Source of the DNA: Amblyornis subalaris
Lineage: Eukaryota > Chordata > Aves > Passeriformes > Ptilonorhynchidae
Assembly (NCBI GenBank): GCA_018881555.1
Contig: JACAXG010000081.1
Coordinates: forward strand, 3,542,674-3,606,673
Direction of reading: 5' to 3'
Length of the DNA: 64,000 bases
Part shown: positions 25,378-36,212 of the stretch, piece by piece
Position numbering within the stretch: the first letter of the stretch is position 1
How the letters are laid out: each line of letters begins with the position of its first letter
The notes under the pieces: model-generated
Database searches by the model: none
What the model was told of the DNA's origin: nothing
The model's input: the letters and a program-made list of their open reading frames with translations, nothing else
Position numbers and translations under genes: made by a program

Positions 25378-25850
25378 AGTCGCAGAATCTCGGAATCGCT
25401 GTGGGTGAGGAAGATCTGCGGGATCATCGAGTCCAGCCTGTGCCCTATCCCCACCTTGTCACCCAGCCCAGAGCACTGCGTGGCACGTCCAGTCCTTCCT
25501 TGGACACCTTCAGGCATGGGGACTCCATCACCTCCTTGGGCAGCCCCTTCCAATGCCTGACAACCCTTTCTATGGAGAAATTCCTCCTGATGTCCAACCT
25601 GAGCCTCCCCTGGCACAGCTTGAGGCCATTCCCTCTTGTCCTGTCCCTTGTTCCCTAGGAGCAGAGCCCGACCCCTGCTGGCTGCCCGCGCCTGTCAGGG
25701 AGTTGTGGAGAGCCAGAAGGTCCCCCCTGAGCCTCCTTTTCTCCAGGCTGAGCCCCCCCAGCTGCCTCAGCCACTCCTGGTGCTCCAGCCCCTTCCTAGT
25801 ACCGTTCCCTTCTCTGGACACCCGGGACAACTGTCCCGTTGCTATCGGGA
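25378..25850 (-). mobile_element. CR1 LINE ORF2 end and 3' region
   Basis: Minus-strand CR1 lying within a few tens of bases of the PPP1R12B island. The tail is at 'gcagaatctcggaatcgctg' and the reversed ORF2 end runs to about 25830. Confidence 0.8.
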
Positions 25851-27211
25851 CGGACAGAGGGGTGCGGAGCTCTCAGAGCGACGCGGTCCAGCAGCTGCCA
25901 GTCAGACAATGGTTGATTTTATTGGGGAGCTGCCAGAACCCGTAGATTTGCAAGTAAGAACTAGGCAATAGTCATTAGTAGGTGAAGAAGGTTAGGGAAA
26001 ACTCTCTAACCCTGGCACGAGGAACATAAAAAAAATTACGGAGTTCTGAAAGCTTCATGAAACCAAATTCATCATTCTAGAAAACCTCAGAAGGCAAGAA
26101 GTTTTCTCAGAACTTTGTGCAAGCCTTACAGCACACTAATACTAGATTTGTGCGAGGTTACAGGCATCAGAGAAGAAATATTACAAGGATTTTTGATTCT
26201 TTGATTCACTGGGCATTTAAAAACTTCTTTAAAGAATNCCTGGGTAAAATACCGGTGGACAAACATGCGTGATTGCAGAAATTTAGTATTTCAATTCCTG
26301 GTTTCCCCGAGCCCGGGCGTCCCCCGGGACGTGAGTGGGGAGCGGCGGGGCTCCCTCCGGCACAGACCGCGCGGCTGCTCCTTTCCAGCTGGACCTGCTG
26401 CAGCGCTGAAGGTTTGGGAGGAGATGTTTGGGTTGGTTGCGCCTTCCCCGAGCCCCCTCTCGTGGCTGCGCGTCTGTCCCGTCCCGTCCCGTCCCGTTTC
26501 GTCCCATCCCGTTTGAGCGCTGGCTCTGCTGAGATGGTGCTGAGCATCACGGCCGCTGTTCAGTGTCCTCAGTGAAGGCGCTGCCCCTCTCCGTCGGGTT
26601 ATTTCGTGGTACCCAGCTGCCAAATGGAGGATTTGCCTCAAATTATTCATTGGAGGAATCTCAGGACGGCCACGCTGCTGAATGATCAGTGACAAATCCC
26701 CCAGAGTAGATGGTATATGCTCATTAGCCGTAAAAGAACTCCAGCAGTTTTCAGCAAAGTTCCAGGGAAACCCCCAGGAACTGTGAAGATGTGTATCTGA
26801 CATCCCCAGTGTGCAAAATATTAGGACCCATTCTAATGAACAGAGTTAGGGGCCTCATTAAGGGCTGTTCAATATTCATAGAAAGGCCAGATCATGATTG
26901 ACACTACAGTATAAAATTGCAAAACTGAAGTTTGGAATGACTAGAACAGAAATGGTTCAGAGAAGAGCAACAAGGGCTTTATGTGATAGAGTTCAGTGTG
27001 GAGCTCCTCACAGTGGGCAGTGAGGACAGTGCTTTTGAGGTGGGTGTAAATGCAACAGGACAAATTAAGGACAGAAAATCAATACCAAATCATTCTCCTT
27101 GTCTGAAAAAAGCTCTTGGCTGTGGGTTGCTGCAGGCTGGGATCCCTCAGCACGTGCTCCTGAGGAGCAGGAGATGGGGTGTGGGCTGGGCGATCACCTT
27201 CCGATGCTTTA
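25851..27211. other. Intergenic sequence upstream of PPP1R12B
   Basis: No gene recognised. It contains the GC-rich island at about 26285-26520, described separately. Confidence 0.5.
26285..26520 (+). other. GC-rich island with GTCCC pentamer repeat
   Basis: An isolated CpG-rich block ending in a short tandem array of GTCCC/GTTTC-type pentamers at about 26475-26512. It includes a strong donor-like sequence GAC|GTGAGT near 26331. It could be a remnant promoter or alternative first exon of either neighbour, but no matching coding exon was recognised. Confidence 0.35.
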
Positions 27212-27905
27212 TATCATAGAATCATAGAATGCCACAATGGTTTGGGTTGGAAGGAGCCTTAAAGCATATCTCATTCCATCCCCTACCATGGGCAGGGACA
27301 ACTTCCACTAGATCAGGTGGCTCCAAGCCCCCTCTAACCTGGCCTTGAACACTTCAAGGCATGGGGCAGCCACAGTTTCTCTGAGCAACCTGTGCCAGCG
27401 CCTCCCCACCCTCACAGGGAGGCATTTATTGCCAATGTCCAAACTACACCTCTCCTCTTTCAGTTTAAAACTGTTCCCCCATGTTCTGTCATCCCAGGAC
27501 CTTGGAAATAGTCTCTCTCCATCTTCCTTGTCGGCTCTGTTCAGGTCTGGAAGGCCGCAATTAGGTAAACTCGAGGCCTTCCTATTACAGGATGAACAAT
27601 ACCAATTCTCTCAGCCTTTCCTCAACCCTGTAAATCGTCTCTGTGGCCTCTTCTGGACTTGATGCAACAGCTCCATGTCCTTCATGTTCTGGGCCCCAGG
27701 GCTAGAGGCAGCTCTGCAGGTGGGGTCTCACCTGAGAAGCGCAGAGAGGCAGAATCCCCCCCTCCCCTGCTGCTCACTATGAGGGATCAGCCCAGCACAC
27801 CGGGGGGTTTCTGGGTGCCAGCACATGTGGATGAGGCATGTCCACCTCTCACCCACCAGCACCCCCAAGTCCTTCCCCTCAGGGCTGCTCTCTAGGCCTT
27901 CATCC
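27212..27905 (-). mobile_element. CR1 LINE fragment
   Basis: Minus-strand CR1 with a well-kept tail ('catagaatcatagaatgcca'), a long reversed 3' region and the reversed late ORF2 segment to about 27900. Confidence 0.85.
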
Positions 27906-28918
27906 CCCAGCCTGTCTCCTCCCAGCAGGATTGGTTCTTCCTGAGGATAGGTATGCTGGGTCTGTGCTGGAGCAGGCCCGCAGCTGCTGAGCTTTGCCCC
28001 TCTTGCTTCCAGAATGGAATTCCTTGGGGCTGGATGCCAGGCTGGTGTGAGCCATAGCTCTGGAGCGGAGCTGTGGGCACGGCCATGTTGGTGGTTCAGC
28101 TGCCTGAGCTGTGGGAACGGGACAGAGCCCACCCCGTTTGCCCCACAGCCGACACAGGCACCCCGTGCTCCAGTGAAAACTGCCTGGCTGAGCCTATCAG
28201 CCATTTCAAAGCAGGCCTTTTCTTGTCCTGGAGGAACTTGACCCCGGTGTATTTGGAGAGTTTTCCGCCTCTGCCCAGGATTCCTGGACATCTGACTGAG
28301 CTGCCGGATGCAGAGCAGTCCTGCACAGCCACATCTCCGGAGAACTGGCTGTGACCCACACCAACAGCCATCCCCAAACTCCTGCAATCTGTCCATTGCT
28401 TCTGTTTTTTGAGACAGACCTATGGCAGCTTGGAGTCAAGCTGTCCTGTCCATATGAACTGCAGATTCCATCGTCTGACAGACTTTTGGGGCAGTTCACA
28501 CAGCTGTAGCCTCTTTCAAGTTTCCTGTAAACACAACTTGAAGCAAAAGGAATTGCTTGAGATGCCAAGCTGGGGCAGTCCCCAGCAATTCACGTGCAGA
28601 GTAGTAGAAATCTTTTGGAATCCTCTCCTGCTTTGGCTTGGAGAGCCTGGAAACGAGGCCGGGAGAGGTCCCCCTTTGCCCATGGCATTCCATGGCAGAC
28701 TGCCCCAGTAAGTCCTAGGAAAAGAGACAAACATACCCGCTCCAGTTTCATAGAACATTTTATCCAAATAACAGTCATCAATAATACATCTTCTACAATG
28801 ACAGAGTCCAATGTCAATTCCTGACGTTTACAGCTCAGCATTAATCTATTCATCTTAACAGCTATTTTCAAATGAGCTAAAACAATTGCAGTGGGAACTT
28901 GAAGGGAAAGAAAACTTC
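27906..28918. other. Intergenic or 3'-flank sequence
   Basis: Lies between the CR1 copy and the putative polyadenylation signal of the PPP4R3-like gene. A 222-codon minus-strand frame crosses its left part and the CR1 but shows no recognisable domain. Confidence 0.4.
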
Positions 28919-28924
28919 TTTATT
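28919..28924 (-). terminator. Candidate polyadenylation signal of the PPP4R3-like gene
   Basis: TTTATT on the plus strand reads AATAAA on the minus strand, about 160 bases downstream of the PPP4R3-like stop codon. Its position is reasonable for a 3' end, but no cleavage site evidence is available. Confidence 0.4.
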
Positions 28925-29082
28925 CTCAAACAAACTCTACTTACTTGTCTATCTACAGAAACATCTTCTTTTAACAAACAAGAGCTAAGTCTAACACTAA
29001 CTACAGATATTTAACATTCAACTATTCCTAAGCTGGAAACCCCAAAATGACAGTTCTTCTTCCAAAATGTGGGTTTCTTTCC

Positions 29083-29157
29083 CTAAGCCAGATGCAGTCT
29101 CTTCCTTGGAACTATTTCCTCCTCTTCATGATCGGCAGAATCAACTGGCTGATGTCT
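29083..29157 (-). CDS. PPP4R3-like terminal exon
   Basis: Follows an acceptor read as TTTTCTAATTATCAG. It has 24 codons and a TAG stop at 29085-29083, encoding an acidic stretch then a basic end, VDSADHEEEEIVPRKRLHLA. The order valine-aspartate, acidic run, then PRKR-type basic end is the signature of the PPP4R3B C-terminus, which in the family carries the nuclear localisation signal. Confidence 0.7.
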   Translation of the reverse strand, partial: RHQPVDSADHEEEEIVPRKRLHLA

Positions 29158-29192
29158 CTGATAATTAGAAAAAGGAAAAAATAAATACTCAC

Positions 29193-29247
29193 CTTGAAAG
29201 AATACCCAGAAAGGTGCAATTTTTGTACACCCAAATGCCCATCTCCT
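29193..29247 (-). CDS. PPP4R3-like short penultimate exon (tentative)
   Basis: A 55-nt segment ending in a strong donor (AAG|GTGAGT). Its left phase (2) and right phase (0) fit both neighbouring exons exactly. The acceptor (ATGGACAG) has a poor pyrimidine tract, and the 18 residues encoded show only vague similarity to the serine-rich linker of the family, so this exon rests mainly on phase and donor quality. Confidence 0.45.
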
Positions 29248-30171
29248 CTGTCCATGCCTCACCCAGAGCAGCCAGCGGGCACGGCAAGAGGCCAGGAGTG
29301 GCCCCAGTTCAGGGATGCAGAAGATGCGAGATCAGACTGTGCCCCCCAGGTCAGCAGCAGACTGCAGGGCCAGCCCATCCTTTCTTCCAGCTTCCCCCAC
29401 AGCAGTCTGGGTGTCCCTAGGCAGAGCTTAGCTGAATTGAGCCCTAACTAAGCCCCCTGCAAGCCCCCAGGCTGGCGCTGCCTGTGCCACATTGCCCCGG
29501 CCAAGCCTCGTGCGGCGGCTCCGCTGGCCCTGGCCAGGGCAGCAGCNCGTCCCAGTTCTCCCACCTCAGGGGCTGGGGTCGCCTTCTTTGAAGAGGAGCC
29601 CTTGGAGCTCGTTGCTGCTGTCTGAGCTGCCCTGCCTTAGTTTACATGGATGCTCCTTCCTGCATCCTGCTTTGAGGCTCTTGCACCTCTGGCCGAGAGG
29701 GCTGGGACCCCGAAGAGAGACAGGAGAAGGGATTCCAGCTTTGCTGCTGCTTGCACCTCAGCCAGGATCAGCACTGGCTTGCAGAGCTTTCGAGGGAGCG
29801 TGCCTCATTTGGGAAGGCAATCCAGCTTCCTGGTCAGTTGTGCTCTCCCCGTAAGACTCAGCAGCCCCCAGCTGAGGCCCAGGCAGGCTGAATCTCCCAT
29901 CCCAGGGACAGAGCCAGATTCTGCTCTGGAGAAGCTGAGGGCTTTCTAAGAGGAGCAATGAATGCCCTGAGCAGTAGCTGCTCTGCTGCAGGGGGCCGCA
30001 AGGAAAGGCAGATGGGACTTTTCTCTCCTCTCAGAAGTTTTCCTCCAGAAGGAAAGCCAAGGCCAGTGCCAGCTGCCTGCTCCTGCTGCCCTCTGGCAAA
30101 GAGCAAGGCAAGGAGCAGCCCTGCCCAAGGACAGTCCCTGCTGCACTCCCAGCACAGACACTGGGGCCTAC

Positions 30172-30299
30172 CTGTGCAGTTTCTGCTTTTCTCTCTGGTA
30201 TTTCCTCTTCAGTCTCTGGAATGTCTGCACATAGGCGATGGATTCAAGTGCAGGATAGAAGTTCTCAACGACATGGGCAATCAGGGACTTACAATCTTC
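30172..30299 (-). CDS. PPP4R3-like exon, late armadillo region
   Basis: 128 nt between a good acceptor (CTTCCTCTGCAG) and donor CAG|GTAGGC. It encodes EDCKSLIAHVVENFYPALES followed by YVQTFQRLKRKY, aligning residue by residue with the family segment that ends the armadillo-like domain. The frame is intact and starts in phase 0. Confidence 0.85.
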
Positions 30300-30624
30300 C
30301 TGCAGAGGAAGAAAACAGGGTTTCAGTCTCAATGGTCGCAGGCAGAAGTTCAGAAAGCTTCCGAGTTTCCTTTGCAAAGGAACTGATTCCTTGGCCAGAG
30401 CCAAAACACTTTTGTCCACAGCAGTTGGGAAGCAATCCAGATGGATGCTGAAGGAAAGAGCTGCAATGTGGAAAGAATGCTGAAGCTTCCCATGGCAAGG
30501 GACACCAGAGTCAGCAGTGCCCCGAGGCTGCTGGTGACGCTTGCAGTGAAGCAGGAGGTTGCGTTGGGCCTGTTGAGCTGAGAGGCCACGGCCGTGTCCG
30601 AGCTGAAGCTGCTGCTGAACTCAC

Positions 30625-30794
30625 CAGTCTGAGGAATTCAAACAGCTCCGGCACAGCCCAGTGGAGCAGGCTGGACGCAGCTCCATTCTGCAGCAGAGCC
30701 TGCACAAGGGGTGCCAAGAGGTATCCCCGGGTGATGTAATGGTTATAAAGCTCATCTTTCAGGCCAATGATCTTCCTCAGAAAGTGAAGAGCAC
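30625..30794 (-). CDS. PPP4R3-like exon, armadillo region
   Basis: 170 nt with acceptor CACACAG and donor CTG|GTGAGT. It encodes RKIIGLKDELYNHYITRGYL and ends in LFEFLRL, closely matching the most conserved block of PPP4R3. The frame is intact; it enters in phase 1 and leaves in phase 0. Confidence 0.88.
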
Positions 30795-30959
30795 CTGTGT
30801 GACGAGAGAAATGCAAGGATTTCAGAGNCATAGGCCAGGGCTGCATTGCAGAAATACATTCCCATCCCTTCCCGTGAATCCCAAGCTCAAGTGTCCACTG
30901 GAACACTGTCCACCCGGGACACACGAAGCTTGGAAGAAGGAAATCCCAAGGGCTTCCTA

Positions 30960-31202
<243 letters not shown>

Positions 31203-31293
31203 TCAGTTGCTATTGCAGTTCCTGACATGTTTTCAGTGGACTTTGGCTTTCCTGGATTGCCTTAGGAGGTGGAACTTTAGGGGAGACCAAACC

Positions 31294-31862
31294 TGTCACA
31301 GCGGTGGGTGGTAGATGCCGCAACCTTCCGAAAGCATTCCCGGTTAGGAATCTGCTCCGGAGGGCCTCGCGTACACACGTCCACTCACACACGTCAGGTG
31401 TTGATGCAGTAAATTGGATAGACGACAAGAAGAGACAGAAAGGGTCTTTGTTTGGAATTCCACGGGCAGAGTTTATTCCAACCACGTGAAGGGAACCAGG
31501 GACAAAGACCAAGAACAGGGCAGAACACAGGGTTTTATACGGGTTCAACAGGGGCGGGGACAGAGCATCAGATCCAATAGTCTGAGGGCATAGGGGCGGT
31601 ACAAAGGCGGGCTTAGTGAGAAGGAACCAATCGGGAGACATTGGAGGAGTGTTCAGGGACAGGGATCCAATGGGGAACTGAGCAGGGGAGAACTTTCCAG
31701 AATAGGGACATATAAGGAAGGAAGGGTTGGGAAGGCCACCGACCAACAGGGGGTACAAAGTTGGAATACATTACTACATTATCCCTCAGGGGCGTGTCCT
31801 ATGGTTCTGCCCTCCAAGGGAGTCTTGGAACTCCCTTGTCACTAGGCTCTGCAGCCCCCACA
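31294..31862 (-). repeat. 3' LTR of the provirus
   Basis: 569 bp, TG...CA ends on the viral strand, differing from the 5' LTR at about 19 positions, all transitions. It contains a TATAAA box (31534-31539) and an AATAAA signal (31472-31477), which place R between them. In the host gene's orientation it could supply a promoter or a polyadenylation site just upstream of the exon at 31123-30965. Confidence 0.95.
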
Positions 31863-32443
31863 ACTCCCCCTTCTTTATCAATTACGAACGCTTTCCCCAA
31901 GGACTTCAACAACAGGCATTTCAGGCAACCAAAAACACATAAAACAACAAAGATGATCAAAAGAACCCATAACATGGTTCTCAACAGGGAGGCTAGCCAC
32001 CCAGTGAGTCCCCAGTGCCCCAACAGATCTTCAAACCATTCGGGTCGTTTCTCCATCTTGAGTTCCTGGATGTTGCTTCTTATCTTTTGGATGCTGGCGT
32101 GGATACTCTCGCTGCATGTGGTGAGGTTAAGGCAGCACAGCCCATCGAACTCCTGACATCCATGTCCATGGGCAAGTAGCAGAAAATCTATTACTGCCCG
32201 ATTTTGGAGGGTGGCATGCCTGGTCGTCTCTTCATCCGCTAAAAGATCACCCAGCGCTGCGGATGTCAAGTTGGCCTGCTTGCTAAGCCAACACCCCAGG
32301 TGAGAAAGCTCACCGAGGGCCTTTGCAGCGGCCACCCAAGGGAGAAAAATGGAAACTGCAACCCTCTTAGGTTTTGACCAATTATCAAGTTGACTGTCAC
32401 AATTTTCATCGAATTGGGTGAGCTCTCTCTTTTTACGAGCCAA
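31799..32443 (-). pseudogene. env: Proviral env, transmembrane (TM) part
   Basis: Reads on the viral strand from just after the SU fragment and runs into U3 of the 3' LTR. Visible features: a dibasic RKKR cleavage motif near the start, a hydrophobic segment suited to a fusion peptide, a conserved ectodomain block with the CX6CC motif (CQEFDGLCC), and a membrane anchor of about 25 hydrophobic residues (LLRTMLWVLLIIFVVLCVFG) followed by a short cytoplasmic tail. CX6CC means a covalently linked SU-TM type. The wording of the ectodomain is closest to avian alpharetroviruses. The frame is open for 214 codons, but an in-frame TGA separates it from SU. Confidence 0.85.
31864..31876 (-). promoter_or_regulatory. 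Polypurine tract
   Basis: AAAGAAGGGGGAG on the viral strand, one base upstream of the 3' LTR start. This is the expected primer for plus-strand synthesis. Confidence 0.85.
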
Positions 32444-32458
32444 TTCACTCTTTGACCT

Positions 32459-33124
32459 TCAATCTTGCACTAGTGATATGTTTGGGGTGAGGATAGCAAG
32501 CTGGCCAAGGGTACAGGGCCCCCCTCTGAGACGTGAGGGAATCCCAGCCCAGACCCTATCCCCACAAAGCAGAAAGACACCCCGGGGGAGCACTCTTGGA
32601 TGGCGAGTGGAGGCAGATGGTTTGCGACTAGTATAATTGCACCAGTTGACTGAGTTATAAACCTTTTTAGTGGGGGTTACATCCCTTACATAAACAGACT
32701 GATGATGTCCCAATCCTACCACATCCCTTTCGGTTATTTTGTAGTGAAAGCGAACACAATCTGTGGGTCTGGAGGACCCCAGCAGGTCCAATTCCTGGGG
32801 TTCCTCTGGTGTGTGTGGGTAAATCCTCGTCCACTCATCCCAGGTGTCCACCGGGTTGGGCCTCTTTCCCGTGAATGGGTGTTCATTGGGTCTGAGGGGG
32901 ATTCCTACCAGACATGTAGTTAAGGGATTCTCTGCACTGCCCATGGACAAACATATGTTATCCTGGTTGATGGCCTTAGCCAGGGTAATCCACACATTTC
33001 CTTGGGCTGTGCCACCATCCACGCATCCACCGTCCACGACGTTAGCAGCATCCAGCACATAACGGCGAGGTGCATTCTGAACAGCATAGTTGCGGATGTA
33101 AGTCTGGGCTTCAGTTGGTATTTT
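32459..33124 (-). pseudogene. env: Proviral env, surface (SU) C-terminal part
   Basis: About 220 codons of an SU subunit open from a plausible splice acceptor (CCCTAACAG, boundary at 33125/33124) to a TGA at 32461-32459. The part present contains conserved cysteines and segments such as [20 protein letters not shown] that resemble alpharetroviral envelope. No initiator ATG or signal peptide is seen, and the N-terminal part expected of such SU proteins is absent from the 300 bp upstream. The frame downstream of the TGA is that of TM. Confidence 0.75.
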
Positions 33125-33426
33125 CTGTTAGGGTTTACAAACAGAACTCATTAAAAAGTTTATAACCTTCGGAGGGAACCTCCGAAAAGAACAACTTCCT
33201 TTCCCTTTTCGTTATCAAATTTCCCTTAAACTTTATCAATCCAAAAGTTTTAACTGGGGAAGTTGTAACAGGTAAGTGTATTTGGGAGCGCGGCTGGGTA
33301 AGGGTAACTTGTAGGGATAAGGATAAGGGAGGTTACTGTAACCAGAAAAGGTAATGGCCCATGAGGGTTTATTTCAGTAACAACTTTTCAGATTATGACA
33401 TCTGTCCCGTGGTGATGCATCAACCT
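33125..33426 (-). other. Non-coding gap between integrase and env
   Basis: About 300 bp with no open frame resembling pol or env. The N-terminal SU coding region would be expected here or just downstream, so it is probably deleted or unrecognisably decayed. Confidence 0.5.
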
Positions 33427-36212
33427 TCAGACAGATTGTCTACGGCGACGTCTTTTCCAGGCTGCACGAGTTTGTTTTCGCGAAGAATCTGTGCGGATCT
33501 CAGAATCGGTATGGTTAACATCCTCAGGAGCAATGTTCACTGTGCTAATATACGGTTTTATGTTTTTTCCTGGGAGCCATTTTGGGCCCGATGGTATGGA
33601 CACGCAGGCATATCCTCTCCCCCACATTATTAGGGGGAAAGGGCCCGTTATCTGTTGGCTTTCTGGGTCCTTGATCAGCACTGGTGGCCTTTCCTCAAGT
33701 TTCGCCCTGAGTTAGAAAAGTAGCAAAACACAGGGGGGGTCGGCTCCGTAGGCGAGGCATTTAGGAAATTTATTGTGAAGAGGGCCTTACAGAGCCTTTC
33801 AATGGGAGGATCTACTTCACTCCCCCCTTTCTGTTGGTCAAGGACCCATTTTATGGTGGCATGAGCTCTTTCTATGATGGACTGCCCTGTGGGGGAATGT
33901 GGAATGCCTGTGTTGTGTTTTATTCCCCATTGATTAAAAAAGTCTTGTAACTTGTGACTAATGTATGCCAGGCCATTGTCTGTTTTGACTTCCTGTGGGA
34001 CTCCCAGGGTGGTGAATGCAAGAAGGAAACGTTTTATGGTGTCTTTCACTTTCTCACCGGCATGAGCCGAAGCAAACATTGCGCCTGAGAATGTATCAAT
34101 AGATACATGAATGTATTTCAATCGATCGAAAGACGGATAATGAGTTAAGTCCNTTTGCCATAGCTGGCAGCTATTTAAACCTCGGGGATTTACCCCGGAA
34201 CCCAAGGATGGTAACTGATGCCGCTGGCAACTAGGTCAGGTAGCAACTATTGCCCTCGCTTGATCACGTGGCAGCTGAAACTGCCTCATCAAGCCAGGCA
34301 CATTCTGGTAGAAGAAATCATGGCTCATTTTAGCCTGTGTGAAAATATCCGGGACGTTGGCCGTCCGCACAGGCATGGCCAGGGCATCTGCTCTCCTGTT
34401 GCCTTCCGTGATGGGTCCTGGAAGGTCGGTGTGCGATCGCACATGCATAACGAAGAAAGGGTGCTTTCGGTGGGAGAGGAGGTGTACTAACCTCGAAAGC
34501 AACCCATGGAGTACTGGATTTTTCACCTCCTTGAGTAAAGAATGCTCAGCCCTAGCAACTACACCGGCTACATACGCAGAATCAGAGACCAAATTAATAG
34601 GCTCTTGGAACCTCTGAAAAACCCTGACCACAGCTGCCAATTCGGCAATTTGTGGGGAGCCTTCAACAGATTGCACATCAGACTCCCACTCCCGAGTTGC
34701 AGGGTCCCTCCAAGTCATGGCCGACTTGTGGGACCTCCCCGAGCCATCTGTCTAGATGGTCAGAGCTTTCAGAGGTGTACGACTTTGGATAGATTTTGGG
34801 ATCAGATTAAAAGCCGAATTGAACAATTTATGTTGTGGGTTGTGAGTTGAAACCTGGCCAGTGTAGCTATCCAGGGCGAACTGGAGGTGTTCGTTAGTCT
34901 GTAATAAGTCCTCCAGTTGATCTTTGACTAACAGTAAATAAATGCATGTGAAGTCACACCCCGCAAGAATGCGTAGGCGTGCCCTGGCCTTGGTAATTAA
35001 TCGGGCCATCGATTCCTGTGTCATGGTTAATGTCTTTGTTGGTTGATTGTGCAGGAAGACCCATTCCAAAATTAAGAGGGGGTCTTTCATGGCAAAGTCC
35101 CACTGAAAAATTAAGCTGTGAAACCTGGGCGACTTACCCAGTATGATGAAGCGAAACGGTAGATGAGGGTCAACTCGATGGGCTTGTCGCGAGGACAAAG
35201 CTTCCTGGACCTTATCGATGGATTTCCGGGCCTCCGGGGTGAGGGTGCACGGTGAAGTAAGGTCCTCGCTGGTGAAGTAAGGTCCTCGCTGCCTCTGAGA
35301 AGGTTGAAAAGTGGCGCAAGGTCCTCATTTGTAATTCCCAGCAGTGGGTGCACCCAGTTAATGGATCCGCAGATCTGCTGCAGGTCCCGAAGGGTCTTGG
35401 GGTTATCTTTGATAGCCAAGTGCTGGGGTACGATGGTTCTTTCGTTTATCCGAAGTCCCAGATAAGTCCAGGGGCTGGTCTGTTGTATCTTGTCCTCTAG
35501 TATTTCGAAACCCACCTCTTCCACGGCTTTTATGGTGTCTTTTAAAACCACATTTAAGTAAGATTGTTCCCGTGTGCAAATCAAGATGTCATCCATGTAA
35601 TGGAGAATTATAGCATCTGGGAAGCGTCTGCGTACAGGAGAAAGAATGCGGGCCACGTACCACTGGCAAATAGATGGTGAATTCTTCATTCCTTGAGGGA
35701 GTACTCACCAGTGGTACCGTCTTAAAGGGGCTTTGTCTATTTAGGGATAGGATGGAAAAAGCAAATCGGGGGGCATCTTGGGGGTGAAGTGGGATATTAA
35801 AGAAACAGTCCTTAATGTCCGCAACCACCAACCTCCAATCACGGGGCAACATGAAGGGCGAGGGCAAGCCAGGTTGCAGGGGATGAATGTCTTCGATTAC
35901 CTCATTGATTTTCCTGAGGTCGTGGAGCAGCCTCCACCTATCTTTGCCCGGTTTTTCAATGACAAAGATAGGGGAGTTCCAGGGGCTACTGGTTGGCTCT
36001 ATATGACCTCTGGCTAGCTGCTCCTCTACGAGAGACTCCAGTGCGCTAAGTTTCTCAGTTGTAAGGGGCCACTGGTCTACCCACACCAGATCGTTGGTCT
36101 TCCATGTAAGCGGGGGGGTGGCGCGCTCAACAGTGGCCCCGACTAGAAATCCCGCGGTGTTACTGGGATATTGAGTCGAGTCCCCCATTGCGACAATAGG
36201 TCCCTGCCCCAT
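33427..36212 (-). pseudogene. pol: Proviral pol: reverse transcriptase, RNase H, integrase (broken)
   Basis: Pol begins in a frame -1 to pro (overlap 36212-36143). Domains along the viral strand: RT palm start with LVEEQLARGHIEP (about 36050) and the YMDD box (about 35590); connection domain (35198-34752); RNase H from a TDGSG motif (about 34740); integrase with an HHCC-type zinc region (about 34300-34220), catalytic core with D in the DLTHY motif (about 34150), TDNGLAY and IIERAH (D,D35E pattern), and a C-terminal domain ending in KRRRRRQSV (33427). Breaks: a frameshift near 35700, a 20-bp tandem duplication at 35251-35290, a TAG just before RNase H, a TGA at a zinc-ligand cysteine position and a frameshift near 33690. 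Confidence 0.9.
35251..35290. repeat. Perfect 20-bp tandem duplication in RT
   Basis: The 20-base unit ggtgaagtaaggtcctcgct occurs twice in succession. Twenty is not a multiple of three, so the duplication shifts the pol frame. It happens to bring reading back to the frame used before the upstream shift near 35700. Confidence 0.97.

Noticed and set aside
24674..25658. Long plus-strand frames (178 and 314 codons) across the PPP1R12B exon.
   Set aside because: They are antisense to a real exon within a CpG island, where stop codons are rare by composition, and the longer one ends in CR1.
27728..28396. A 222-codon minus-strand open frame.
   Set aside because: It overlaps reversed CR1 sequence and has no recognisable domain; it is also downstream of the PPP4R3-like stop with no splice link.
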